A stretch of DNA of 64,000 nucleotides from Curtobacterium pusillum (GTDB taxonomy: Bacteria > Actinomycetota > Actinomycetes > Actinomycetales > Microbacteriaceae): positions 1 through 64,000 of the forward strand of contig NZ_VEIY01000007.1 of assembly GCF_007680845.1 (NCBI RefSeq). The letters run 5' to 3'. Position numbers and translations under genes: made by a program. Every line of letters starts with the position of its first letter. Position 1 is the first letter of the stretch. Below are positions 35,585-44,663 of the stretch, in pieces. Below the pieces are notes generated by a model, which saw nothing but the letters and a program-made list of their open reading frames with translations, did not search any database and was not told the DNA's origin.

Positions 35585-37255
35585 TTGTCGTTTCATGCCG
35601 CTGTCCGTCCGAAAACCATCCCAGTCGTTGTCGATGTGCCGACCGAGACTCCGAAGCTCGACTTTGAGAAGTACGTCGAAGGCATCACCGCGGCAGTCCT
35701 TGGTGGTAGCCCCGCCAGATACACCGTCGGGATTTACGGCCCGTGGGGCAGCGGGAAGTCATCGCTGCTGAGCGCTGTCGCGAAGATGCTCAGCACCCCT
35801 CCGGAGCGAGGACACGCTGCCGGGTCGCCGATCGTCGTTCGCTTCGACGCTTGGCGCTATCAGAAGGCCGACGATCTGATATTCCCGCTCCTCGCCGCAG
35901 TCGAGGATGCGATCGTTGCGGCTCGACCGGCGAACGGCTCGCGCCTAGCGAAGATGGGGGCCAAGCTCAGCAAGTTCGTCGGGGCGCTCGAGGTCTCCTT
36001 CATGGGTGTCGGAGCTCGCTTCGAATCGGGCGGCTCGGAGCCGAAACAGGCCGACAGCTCGAGGGAGTTCTGGTCGCCGTTCAGCACGCTCTCTGGCCTC
36101 GGAAGCAGCGAGGAAGAGTCCGAGCGGATCGTAGTCATGGTTGACGACCTCGACCGGTGCGCACCAGATCGCGTCATGAACGTCCTCGAGGCGATCCATG
36201 TCCTCACCGACATCGAGGGCTTCGTGTTCGTGCTCGCGCTCGACCGCGAGTACCTGACGAAGGCGATCCAGGAGCGCTACAGCGAGGATCGAGCCGGTGC
36301 GGAGCGCTTCATCGAGAAGATCGTGCAGATACCGTTCACGATCCCGCAGCGCCGAGTCACCGGGGCAGTCCTGAACGACATCATCGATGGCTGGAACGAG
36401 GACCGCGGCCTCCGAGGGACGTGGTTCAACGCCGGTGACGAGCGCATCCTGGAAACGATCGTGTCCGTCGCGTTGCGGTCGAACCCGCGCCAGGTGAAAC
36501 GCCTGATCAATCTCTACCTGCTCATCCGGCACATGGAGTGGCACTCGATCTCGGACACAGGTCTCCTGCTCCGCGTCTTGGGCCTGCAGCTGGCGCTTCC
36601 CACGGACTACATCCGCCTGGGATGGGAGATCGAAGAGCGCCTGTCAGAAGCGGAGACACCAGCTGAAGCAGCGTTGCTCACCCTGAAGGACGTTGAGCAG
36701 TATCGAGTCTGGAGCGCCAAGGACGACTCGGGTGAGTCTGATGAATTGAACGATCACCCATCGAGGTTCGACTACTTGTCAACGGTGCTCACCGAAGACC
36801 TCAAGCTCGACGAGCTCAATAGGCTGATCGGACTGACCAGTGCAGTCAACGAGACGGAATCTGAAAAACAGACGCCTCTCCAAGCCACGCTCGCAGACAT
36901 GCGCGTGGACGCGAAGAGCGAGTTCCAGGCTCTCCTGTCCCACGCCGAGGACCTCGGGGACGACGTGGTTTCCAAAGAAGTAAGAAACTACCTCTCAATC
37001 CGGAGGATGGACACATCCCGACCGAGTGGGACGGTGTTCCTGTCTCTCGTGCCGCGACAGGGCAAAGTACTCGTCTACCTCCCGTACCTTGATGGTCGGT
37101 TCCTTCGGTCGTCCATCGCGGTGCGTGACGTCCGGAACATCGGGCACCAAGGACAAGGGCAGATCGAAGTCGCCCTCGAGCCCGGAGACGGCCAGCTCGA
37201 CGAGGTGATGTACCTCATCGATGAGGCGTACCGACTCGTCGGGAGAGACCTCTAG
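35585..37255 (+). CDS. KAP-family P-loop NTPase with C-terminal DUF5655-like domain
   Basis: A 556-residue NTPase. Walker A is GIYGPWGSGKSSLL (about 49-62), the KAP motif FDAWRYQKADDLIFPLL follows, Walker B is IVVMVDDLDRC, and RSNPRQVKRLINLY fits the KAP sensor region. No membrane insert is seen, unlike many KAP proteins. The last 80 residues (FLSLVPRQGKVLVYLPY, RDVRNIGHQGQGQIEV, LIDEAYRLVG) match the end of the DUF262 protein at 18638. The start is TTG 35585, supported by AGAGGGGG just upstream. KAP NTPases occur in phage defence; the target is unknown. Confidence 0.88.
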   Translation: MSFHAAVRPKTIPVVVDVPTETPKLDFEKYVEGITAAVLGGSPARYTVGIYGPWGSGKSSLLSAVAKMLSTPPERGHAAGSPIVVRFDAWRYQKADDLIFPLLAAVEDAIVAARPANGSRLAKMGAKLSKFVGALEVSFMGVGARFESGGSEPKQADSSREFWSPFSTLSGLGSSEEESERIVVMVDDLDRCAPDRVMNVLEAIHVLTDIEGFVFVLALDREYLTKAIQERYSEDRAGAERFIEKIVQIPFTIPQRRVTGAVLNDIIDGWNEDRGLRGTWFNAGDERILETIVSVALRSNPRQVKRLINLYLLIRHMEWHSISDTGLLLRVLGLQLALPTDYIRLGWEIEERLSEAETPAEAALLTLKDVEQYRVWSAKDDSGESDELNDHPSRFDYLSTVLTEDLKLDELNRLIGLTSAVNETESEKQTPLQATLADMRVDAKSEFQALLSHAEDLGDDVVSKEVRNYLSIRRMDTSRPSGTVFLSLVPRQGKVLVYLPYLDGRFLRSSIAVRDVRNIGHQGQGQIEVALEPGDGQLDEVMYLIDEAYRLVGRDL

Positions 37256-37337
37256 TCGATTGACCTAGGTCGACCCACGTTCGCTGTCACCGGCCGCCCC
37301 TAGGCTCGCCAGAGCACCACACGACCCAGGGGAGCAC

Positions 37338-40300
37338 ATGCAGATCGGCACCGACGGCCACGTCCTCCTCAGCCCGAGCGACCTGTCCACCTGGGCCGCC
37401 TGCGAGTGGGCGTTCCTCCGCCGCATGGACGTCAAGCTCGGCCGCAGCGAACCCCTGCCCGAGACCCACGACGACATGCTCGAGCGCACGGCCCGCCTGG
37501 GGGACCAGCACGAGCTCGACTACCTCGCGATCCTCAAGCAGACGCGGGACGTGGTCGAGTTCGAGCGACCAGAACCCGCGCAGTACGCCGAAGCCGCGGC
37601 ACAGGCGAGAACCGCGATGCGGAACGGCGCCGACGTCCTCTACCAACCGACGTTCCACGCAGCTCCGACCGCGGACTCGAGCGGTTTCATCGGCTTCGCG
37701 GACTTCATCATCCGCAACGACCGCGGCGAGTACGAGGTCTACGACACCAAGCTCGCCCGGCACGCCAAGATCAGCGCGCTCCTGCAACTCGCCGCCTACG
37801 CCGAGCAGATGCAGGCGCACGGCATCGCCACCGGCGCGCAGGTCCACCTCGTCCTCGGCGACCGGACGACCACCACGCACGAGCTCGCCGACATCGCCCC
37901 GGTCTACCGGACGCAGCGCGCCGAACTGCAGCGCGTGATCGCCGAGCGCATGACGGCGGACGAGCCACTGCAGTGGGGCGACCCGAGGTACGCGAGCTGC
38001 GGCCGCTGCGCGATCTGCTCGACACAGGTGGAGGAGCACCGGGACCTCGTGCTCGTCGCGGGCATGCGCCTCGACCAGCGGTCGAAGCTCATCCGCGCCG
38101 GGGTGCGGACGATCGACGACCTGGCGGACCGGACCACGGCAGTACAAGGCACGTCGCGATCGACGCAGGACAGGTTGATCCGTCAGGCGCGCCTCCAGAC
38201 CGAAACCGAACGAGCGGACGCGAGCGCGCCTCGCTTCGAGGTCCTCGATCCCCGCGCCCTCGACGCCATCCCGGCACCGGACCCGGGCGACGTCTTCTTC
38301 GACTTCGAAGGCGACCCCCTGCACACCGAGGACGGCGTGCACTGGGGCCTCGACTACCTGTTCGGCCTGGTCGACGACCAGGCCGAGTTCACGGCGTTCT
38401 GGGCGCACACGATCCGCGACGAGCGGATCGCGCTGGAGCAGTTCCTCGCGTTCATCGCCGAGCGGCGCCAGCGGTACCCGAGCATGCACATCTACCACTA
38501 CGCGGCCTACGAGCGGACGCACCTGCTGTCACTCGCGGCCCGGCACGGTGTGGGGGAGGAAGCCGTCGACGACCTGCTCCGCGCGGGCGTCCTCGTCGAC
38601 CTGTACCCGATCGTGCGGAAGGCGCTCGTGGTCGGCAGCCACAGCTACTCGATCAAGAAGCTCGAGCCGCTGTACATGGGGTCGGACCTCCGTGAGAGCG
38701 ACGTGACGAACGCCGCCGACAGCATCACCGCCTACGTCGACGCCATCGCGGAGCTCCGCACCGGCGACCCTGCGGTCGGGCAGCACATGCTCGACGAGGT
38801 CGCCGACTACAACGCGTACGACTGCCGGTCGACGCTGCGGCTCCGCGACTGGCTGCTGTCGCTGCGGATCGACGCTCCCGCCACCCCGGAACCGGACACG
38901 CTCGACCTGCCGCCCATCCCGGTCGAACGGGAGCCGAACCCGGTGTCCGTCGCGCTCGCCGCAGCGACGGCGGACGTCGATGCCCTCGACCGCACGCCCG
39001 ACCAGACGGCGCTGGCGCTCGCCGCAGCCGCGATCGACTACCACCGGCGCGAGGCGAAGACCTTCTGGCAGGACCACTTCGACCGCCTCCGCAACCCGGT
39101 GGACGACTGGGCGGACACGCGCGATGTGCTCGTCGTGGAGCGTGCGTCGGTCGAGCGGGACTGGGGGATCGTGGGCAAGGCGCGGACGCAGTCCCGAGAA
39201 CTCCGGTTGTCGGGGACGCTCGCGCCCGGCTCGCGGCTCCGGCCTGGAGGCGCGCCCCACCTCGTCTACGACGACCCACTCCCGCCATCGGTCACCGCTC
39301 CGGGCCCCGGGTCGAAGGGCGCGTCGGAGCGCGCCGTCATCGTGGACGTCGGGGTGAACGGCGATGCCACCGAAGTCCTGCTCGTCGAGCGGTTGCCGAC
39401 GGGCGGGGAGCCGCACCACGACTTCCCGGTCGCCCTCGCGCCGGCCGCGCCACCGCGGGCGAAGCCCCAGCCGGAGGCGATCGCCGAGTGGGGGCAGGCG
39501 GTGCTCGACGAGCTGCCGTCGATGCTGCCCGACCCGGCGCTCGACCTGCTGCGACGGGTGCCGCCGCGCGGACCGATCGTGCCCGTCCAGGGCGACGACA
39601 CGGTGTCCGCGGTGGTGGCGACCCTGCTGGGACTCGACCGGTCCTACTTGGCGATCCAGGGGCCTCCCGGCACGGGCAAGACGTACGTCGGGTCGAACGT
39701 CGTCGCGCGGCTCGTCCGCGAACACGGTTGGCGGGTCGGGGTCGTCGGGCAGTCGCACAAGACGGTGGAGAACTTCCTCGACGCGGTTGCCGCCGGGGGA
39801 GTGCGGCCCGACCGGATCGTCAAGAAGATCGGGCGCGACGCAGACCCCTCCGACTACGAGGGCGCCGCGTGGAGCGTCACGAAGCAGGACGGCGACATCG
39901 CTTCGCTGCTCGATGACGGAGCCGGAGCCGTCGTCGGTGGAACGGCCTGGATGTACGCCAACGAGCGGGCGGTCCCGCGGCGGTCCCTCGACCTGCTCGT
40001 CGTCGACGAGGCCGGGCAGTTCTCCCTCGCACCGACCATCGCCTCGTCCGTCGCCGCCACCCGACTGCTGCTCCTCGGCGACCCGCAGCAACTCCCGCAG
40101 GTGTCGCAGGGGTCGCACCCGGAACCGGTCGACGAGTCCGCGCTCGGGTGGCTGGCCGACGGGGAGCACGTGCTGCCGGCTGGGTTCGGGTACTTCCTCG
40201 CCCGGACCCGGCGGATGGAGCCCGCGCTGACGGCGTCGGTGTCGGCGTTGTCCTACGACGGACAGCTCGCGTCGATGGTGTCCGGCCGGCACCTCGACGG

Positions 40301-40790
40301 CGTCGACCCGGGCGTGCACGCCGAGCCGATCGTGCACGTCGGGAACACGACGTCGTCGGTGGAGGAAGCGGCGCGGGTGGTGCAGCTCGTCGGTGACACG
40401 GTCGGTCGGCGCTGGATCGACGGCGAGGACTCCCGCGTGCTCACCGACGAGGACGTCATCGTCGTCGCGCCGTACAACGCGCAGGGTGCGGTGATCCGCG
40501 AAGCGCTGAACCGGGCCGGGTTCCGGGGAACACAGGTCGGCACGGTCGACCTGTTCCAAGGGCGCGAGGCGGTCGTGTCGATCGTGTCGTTGGCGGCGTC
40601 GAGCGCGGCCGACATCCCGCGGGGGCTCGACTTCCTGCTCATGCCGAACCGGTTGAACGTGGCGCTCTCGCGGGCGAAGTGGGCGGCGTACCTCGTGTAC
40701 TCGCCGGCGCTCACGACCGGGTTGCCGCCGTCGATCGCGGGGCTGTCGTTGCTGTCGCGGTTCATCGAGCTCGTCGAGCCGCGGGTCTGA
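37338..40790 (+). CDS. TM0106-family RecB-like nuclease fused to SF1 helicase
   Basis: A 1150-residue protein. The N-terminal RecB/Cas4-like nuclease contains ADFIIRNDRGEYEVYDTKL with D and K of the catalytic core. Cys22 together with C221, C224 and C227 (SCGRCAICS) matches the Fe-S cluster of AddB/Cas4 enzymes. Next is an RNase H-like region (DVFFDFEGDPL, about 318) and a Dna2-like SF1 helicase: Walker A QGPPGTGKTYVG (about 772), VVDEAGQFSL (about 885) and RLNVALSRAKWAAYLV. Promoter TAGGCT at 37301 and AGGGGAG at 37328-37334 fix the ATG. A likely DNA end-processing enzyme. Confidence 0.92.
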   Translation: MQIGTDGHVLLSPSDLSTWAACEWAFLRRMDVKLGRSEPLPETHDDMLERTARLGDQHELDYLAILKQTRDVVEFERPEPAQYAEAAAQARTAMRNGADVLYQPTFHAAPTADSSGFIGFADFIIRNDRGEYEVYDTKLARHAKISALLQLAAYAEQMQAHGIATGAQVHLVLGDRTTTTHELADIAPVYRTQRAELQRVIAERMTADEPLQWGDPRYASCGRCAICSTQVEEHRDLVLVAGMRLDQRSKLIRAGVRTIDDLADRTTAVQGTSRSTQDRLIRQARLQTETERADASAPRFEVLDPRALDAIPAPDPGDVFFDFEGDPLHTEDGVHWGLDYLFGLVDDQAEFTAFWAHTIRDERIALEQFLAFIAERRQRYPSMHIYHYAAYERTHLLSLAARHGVGEEAVDDLLRAGVLVDLYPIVRKALVVGSHSYSIKKLEPLYMGSDLRESDVTNAADSITAYVDAIAELRTGDPAVGQHMLDEVADYNAYDCRSTLRLRDWLLSLRIDAPATPEPDTLDLPPIPVEREPNPVSVALAAATADVDALDRTPDQTALALAAAAIDYHRREAKTFWQDHFDRLRNPVDDWADTRDVLVVERASVERDWGIVGKARTQSRELRLSGTLAPGSRLRPGGAPHLVYDDPLPPSVTAPGPGSKGASERAVIVDVGVNGDATEVLLVERLPTGGEPHHDFPVALAPAAPPRAKPQPEAIAEWGQAVLDELPSMLPDPALDLLRRVPPRGPIVPVQGDDTVSAVVATLLGLDRSYLAIQGPPGTGKTYVGSNVVARLVREHGWRVGVVGQSHKTVENFLDAVAAGGVRPDRIVKKIGRDADPSDYEGAAWSVTKQDGDIASLLDDGAGAVVGGTAWMYANERAVPRRSLDLLVVDEAGQFSLAPTIASSVAATRLLLLGDPQQLPQVSQGSHPEPVDESALGWLADGEHVLPAGFGYFLARTRRMEPALTASVSALSYDGQLASMVSGRHLDGVDPGVHAEPIVHVGNTTSSVEEAARVVQLVGDTVGRRWIDGEDSRVLTDEDVIVVAPYNAQGAVIREALNRAGFRGTQVGTVDLFQGREAVVSIVSLAASSAADIPRGLDFLLMPNRLNVALSRAKWAAYLVYSPALTTGLPPSIAGLSLLSRFIELVEPRV

Positions 40791-40820
40791 CGGTCGGACG
40801 TGGTCGGGCTTCCTGGGTGG

Positions 40821-41669
40821 TCAGCCGGATTCGACGGTGCCGACTGCTGAGCTGTAGGTCGCGACCGCTCCGAACCGCGCCCCGATGATCGTGATCGACC
40901 ACGCGGACCCGTCGGACGACGTCGAGTAGAGGATCCGGGCGCCGTCCGGAACCGCTGCGAGCCCGGTGCCGTCCGGCAGCAGGATCCGTTCGGGACTCGC
41001 CATACCGACGGCGAGCGATGACGGGTACGGCCCCGAGCCGAAGGACTGCCGCATGACGAAGGCGAGCGTGCCGGCGCTCTGCACGACGGCCGAGCGCTCC
41101 GCTTCGATCGTGGTCGGTACCGGGGGTGCAGTGGCCGCCGTCGGAGCCCGGGGAGTCGGAACCGCGGGTGCCTGCTCCGGAGCCACTGCGACGCCGCTCG
41201 ACGAGAGCACCGAACCACTCGCCGACCAGCGGTGCTCGATCGGCAGTGACAGTGCCGGGAGGCTGACGTCGACGGCAGTCAATGCAGCTGCGACGAGTGC
41301 GTAGGCCATGAGCGCCGTGCCGACGCCACCGAGGATCGCGCCACCTCGACCGAAGGCCCGCGCCGTGGCCGACCCCCACCGTGCACGTTTCACGGTGTGG
41401 ACCCCGAGCGCGATCGCCGTGATCCCGACCGTCGAGACGATGAACCCGGACGGGACGCCCTCCTGCTGCGGCTCGAGCACGCCGAAGACGACGCTCCCCG
41501 CGCCCAGGAGCATGGAGAGCGTCGCGTACGCCCAGGGTCGGGTCGGTTGCGTCGGCCGAGCCGGTGACGGAGCGAGCAGTGTCGGAGGGCGACGACCGCC
41601 CCGCCCGCCAGTGCCCGAGGAGTACTCCGGTGGGGACCAATCGCGTGGTCCCGGTCCTGCTAGCGGCAT
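40821..41669 (-). CDS. Hypothetical membrane protein
   Basis: A 282-residue protein I do not recognise. A Pro-rich cytoplasmic N terminus (residues 1-45) is followed by about three hydrophobic helices (50-72, 77-92, 108-132). The remaining half appears extracellular, with an Ala/Pro-rich linker and a compact domain (GTLAFVMRQSFGSGPYPSSL, ARILYSTSSDGSAWSITIIG). The start could be any of several codons; ATG 41669 precedes the Pro-rich segment. It converges with the nuclease-helicase gene. Confidence 0.7.
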   Translation of the reverse strand: MPLAGPGPRDWSPPEYSSGTGGRGGRRPPTLLAPSPARPTQPTRPWAYATLSMLLGAGSVVFGVLEPQQEGVPSGFIVSTVGITAIALGVHTVKRARWGSATARAFGRGGAILGGVGTALMAYALVAAALTAVDVSLPALSLPIEHRWSASGSVLSSSGVAVAPEQAPAVPTPRAPTAATAPPVPTTIEAERSAVVQSAGTLAFVMRQSFGSGPYPSSLAVGMASPERILLPDGTGLAAVPDGARILYSTSSDGSAWSITIIGARFGAVATYSSAVGTVESG

Positions 41670-41784
41670 CGACTTCCCCCTCGTGCGTGCGCGATCGCCG
41701 ACCCAGTCTGGCGAAACCGCAGAATGCGAGCGATCCCCAGAACTGGGTGCGCGCTCGCTTGCTCATCACCCGTAGAGTGATCGC

Positions 41785-42093
41785 ATGACATATCAGCAGC
41801 CGCCCAACCAGCCGTACGCTCCCGCACCGGGATACGTCGTACAGCCGGCGGGGAACGGGTTCGCCGTCGCGGCCTTCGTCCTCGGGCTCTTCGGGTTCCT
41901 CGTGACGTGGATCCCGTTCCTGATCGGGCTGGTCCTCGGGGGTCTCCCGGACGTCCTCGCCATCGTCTTCGGCATCTGCGGCATCGTTCGGGCGAACCGG
42001 GTGCACCGCGGGATGGGGCTCGCCGTGACGGGGCTCGTGCTCGGCGGACTCGCGTTCCTCAGCATCTTCGTCGGCGCCGGAACGGTGTGGTGA
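41785..42093 (+). CDS. DUF4190 membrane protein
   Basis: A 102-residue protein: a Pro/Gln/Tyr-rich N terminus (QQPPNQPYAPAPGY), then two membrane helices (about 28-62 and 76-100) separated by GICGIVRANRVHRGMGLAVTG, the DUF4190 signature. TAGAGT (41773-41778) lies 6 nt before the ATG, a leaderless promoter. It is followed after 7 nt by the PH-domain gene, so both are likely on one transcript. Function unknown. Confidence 0.88.
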   Translation: MTYQQPPNQPYAPAPGYVVQPAGNGFAVAAFVLGLFGFLVTWIPFLIGLVLGGLPDVLAIVFGICGIVRANRVHRGMGLAVTGLVLGGLAFLSIFVGAGTVW

Positions 42094-42100
42094 CGTTCGG

Positions 42101-42475
42101 ATGATCGACTTCGCCAACGGCTCCCTCTTCAAGCTCGCGCACTGCGACCCGGGCGAAGTGCAGCCGCAGATCGCCGCGCTCCTCCTCGAAGGGGAGCAGA
42201 TCCTCGTCGCCGCCAAGACCATCCGGGACTTCGTGGCCTTCACGGACAAGCGGATCCTCGCCGTGAACGTGCAGGGCCTCACCGGCAAGAAGCGGGACTT
42301 CAGCTCGCTGCCGTACAGCAAGATCCAGGCGTTCTCGGTCGAGACCGCCGGGACGTTCGACCTCGATGCCGAGCTCGAACTGTGGTTCAGCGGGCTCGGG
42401 AAGGTCCGCTTCGAGTTCAAGGGGCACTTCGACATCACGTACCTCGGGCGACTCATCGCGCACCAAGTGCTCTGA
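42101..42475 (+). CDS. Bacterial PH-domain protein
   Basis: A 124-residue single-domain protein. The pattern LLEGEQILVAAKTIRDFVAFTDKRILAVNVQGLTG, followed by FSSLPYSKIQAFSVETAG, is the bacterial PH domain (bPH_4 type). These domains form rings in structures; no activity is known. Complete for the family. It lies 7 nt behind the DUF4190 gene. Confidence 0.9.
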   Translation: MIDFANGSLFKLAHCDPGEVQPQIAALLLEGEQILVAAKTIRDFVAFTDKRILAVNVQGLTGKKRDFSSLPYSKIQAFSVETAGTFDLDAELELWFSGLGKVRFEFKGHFDITYLGRLIAHQVL

Positions 42476-42566
42476 CGGTCCTCCACAGGCTGCCTCGGAG
42501 TGCTCGTCGTGCACAGCTGGAGGGACGGACACCCGGCGGCGCGGCGCTCGTTCCTACGCTGCGGGC

Positions 42567-44618
42567 ATGGACGTGCAGGAGACGACGATCCGGCAGCTGC
42601 TCGAAGGGTCGAAGCAGTACATCGTGCCGCTCTACCAGCGGCCGTACGCGTGGGGAGACCGGCAGCGTACCCGCCTCTGGCGGGACGTCCTCGCACTCGA
42701 GGAGACGCGGCGCACCAACCCGCAGGCGACGCACTTCATGGGCTCGCTGGTGTTGTCTTCGGGCCGTGTCGGGCCGACCGGTGTCGAGTTCCTCGTGGTC
42801 GACGGCCAACAGCGACTCACGACGCTGTCGATCCTGCTCTGCGCCGTCCGCGACCACCTCCGCGAACACCGCCCCGACGATCCGATGCTCGCGGCGAGCA
42901 TCCACGAGCAGTTCGTCGCCGACCGGTACAAGAGCGGCGATGCACGGTTGAAGGTCCTGCCATCGCGGGTGGACCGGAAGCCGTACTGCGCCGTGGTCGA
43001 CGACGCCCCGGTCGATGCCGACGCCAGCGGGGTCAGTGCGGCGTACCGGGACTTCCGGTCTGCGGTCGCCCGGGCGGACGACGCAGCGGATCCGCTGCGG
43101 GTCGAGCGCATCCGGGACGCCGTGCTCGGAGGCCTGGCGTTCGTGTCGATCACGGCGAAGGGCGACGACAACGTCTACCGGATCTTCGAGTCGATCAACA
43201 ACACGGGCGTACAGCTCACCCAGGGCGACCTCATCCGGAACCACGTGTTCATGCGACTCGGGGCGGACGGAGCATCGACCTACGCGTCGTGGTGGCTGCC
43301 GATGCAGGACCGTCTGTCGAGCGAGGACCTCGAGCTGCTCTTCTGGCTCGACGCGGTCGTCTCGAACCCCACGGTCCGCCAGTCCGAGATCCACGCCTTC
43401 CAGCAGGCTCGTCTCGCCGAACTCGACGAGCAGCAGGTCGTGCAGGCGGTGATGCGGTTCTCCCGGCTCTCCGAACTCCTGGCGCTCATCCGCGACCCGA
43501 GCCGCGAGCATGACCCGGCAGTGCGGACAGCGCTCGAGCGGCTCGACGAGTGGGGCTCGACGACGACCGTGCCGATCACGCTGCGGCTCCTCGCACGACG
43601 GGCGGCTGGGGTGACGACGAGCGAGACGGTCGCGGCGGCACTGGCCACGGTCGAGTCGTTCCTCGTCCGCCGCGCGTTGGCCGGACGACCGGGCGAGAGC
43701 GCCAGCCGTCTGCTCCTGCAGGCGTGCGGTGACCTCGGGGAGCAGACGTCCGCGGACGACGAGGTCGTGCGGACGGCCCTGTCAGCCAGTCGCAAGCACT
43801 TCGTCGACGACGACGGTGTGACCGAGGCCGTCCTCACCGAGCCCTTCTACCTTCGGGGTCGCCGTCCGCAGCAGAAGACGATCCTCGGGTGGATCGAGCG
43901 CTCGCTCCGCCCGAACGAGGCGACGGCGATCACCTCGGCGACCATCGAGCACGTCCTCCCGCAGCGCCTCACCCCGGAGTGGCGTGAAGCTCTCGCGGTG
44001 GACGCCGGCCCGGGGGAGAGCGTCGACCTCGTGCACGAGCGACTCGTCCACACGCTCGGGAACCTGACGCTGACCGGGAGCAACGCCGAGCTCGGCAACC
44101 GGCCGTTCGAGCAGAAGCGGGTCGAGTTCGCCGCGAGCGGGTTCCGCCTGAACCAGCAGATCGCGATGCAGCCTCGCTGGGGTCCTGCACAGATTGAGGA
44201 GCGCGGCCGACGGCTCGCCGCGCACATCTGCTCGCTGTGGGTCCCGCCGAACGAGTCCGTCCGCCCGAGCAACGTGCACTGGCAGACGCTGCACGACGCG
44301 CTAGTCCGGCTCCCGGCGGGGCGGTGGACGTCGTTCGGCGATCTCGCGACACTGGTCGGGACGCACCCGGTGCCCGTGGGGCAGCACCTAGCCGCCGTGT
44401 CGGTCCCGAACGCGCACCGGGTGCTGCACTCGCCCGGAACGATCCCGCCGGCTTCGCGGTGGTCGAGTCCCGACGGCCGTGACGTCCGCGGTGTGCTCGT
44501 CGACGAAGGCGTCGTCTTCGATCCGGTGACCGGGCGGGCAGCGCAGGGCCAGCGGGTGCGAGCAGCAGCGCTCGCCCACGCCCTCGGCATCGCGCTCCCG
44601 GGGAAAGCTGCACCGTGA
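42567..44618 (+). CDS. DUF262/DUF1524 GmrSD-like nuclease fused to an MGMT-like domain
   Basis: A 683-residue protein. DUF262 carries VPLYQRPYAWGDR and LVVDGQQRLTTLSILL. DUF1524 carries TIEHVLPQRL and LGNLTLTGSNAELGNRPFEQKR. The last 110 residues resemble the O6-alkylguanine transferase fold (RWTSFGDLATLVGTHPVPVG), but where MGMT has P-C-H-R this protein has VPNAHRVLH, without the acceptor Cys. ATG 42567 is fixed by TACGCT 6 nt upstream. A modification-dependent nuclease with an alkyl-base reader is a fair inference. Confidence 0.9.
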   Translation: MDVQETTIRQLLEGSKQYIVPLYQRPYAWGDRQRTRLWRDVLALEETRRTNPQATHFMGSLVLSSGRVGPTGVEFLVVDGQQRLTTLSILLCAVRDHLREHRPDDPMLAASIHEQFVADRYKSGDARLKVLPSRVDRKPYCAVVDDAPVDADASGVSAAYRDFRSAVARADDAADPLRVERIRDAVLGGLAFVSITAKGDDNVYRIFESINNTGVQLTQGDLIRNHVFMRLGADGASTYASWWLPMQDRLSSEDLELLFWLDAVVSNPTVRQSEIHAFQQARLAELDEQQVVQAVMRFSRLSELLALIRDPSREHDPAVRTALERLDEWGSTTTVPITLRLLARRAAGVTTSETVAAALATVESFLVRRALAGRPGESASRLLLQACGDLGEQTSADDEVVRTALSASRKHFVDDDGVTEAVLTEPFYLRGRRPQQKTILGWIERSLRPNEATAITSATIEHVLPQRLTPEWREALAVDAGPGESVDLVHERLVHTLGNLTLTGSNAELGNRPFEQKRVEFAASGFRLNQQIAMQPRWGPAQIEERGRRLAAHICSLWVPPNESVRPSNVHWQTLHDALVRLPAGRWTSFGDLATLVGTHPVPVGQHLAAVSVPNAHRVLHSPGTIPPASRWSSPDGRDVRGVLVDEGVVFDPVTGRAAQGQRVRAAALAHALGIALPGKAAP

Positions 44619-44663
44619 ACCGCTGCGCGAACCCGCCGAAGCCCGAAGCCCGACCCCCCCCGC

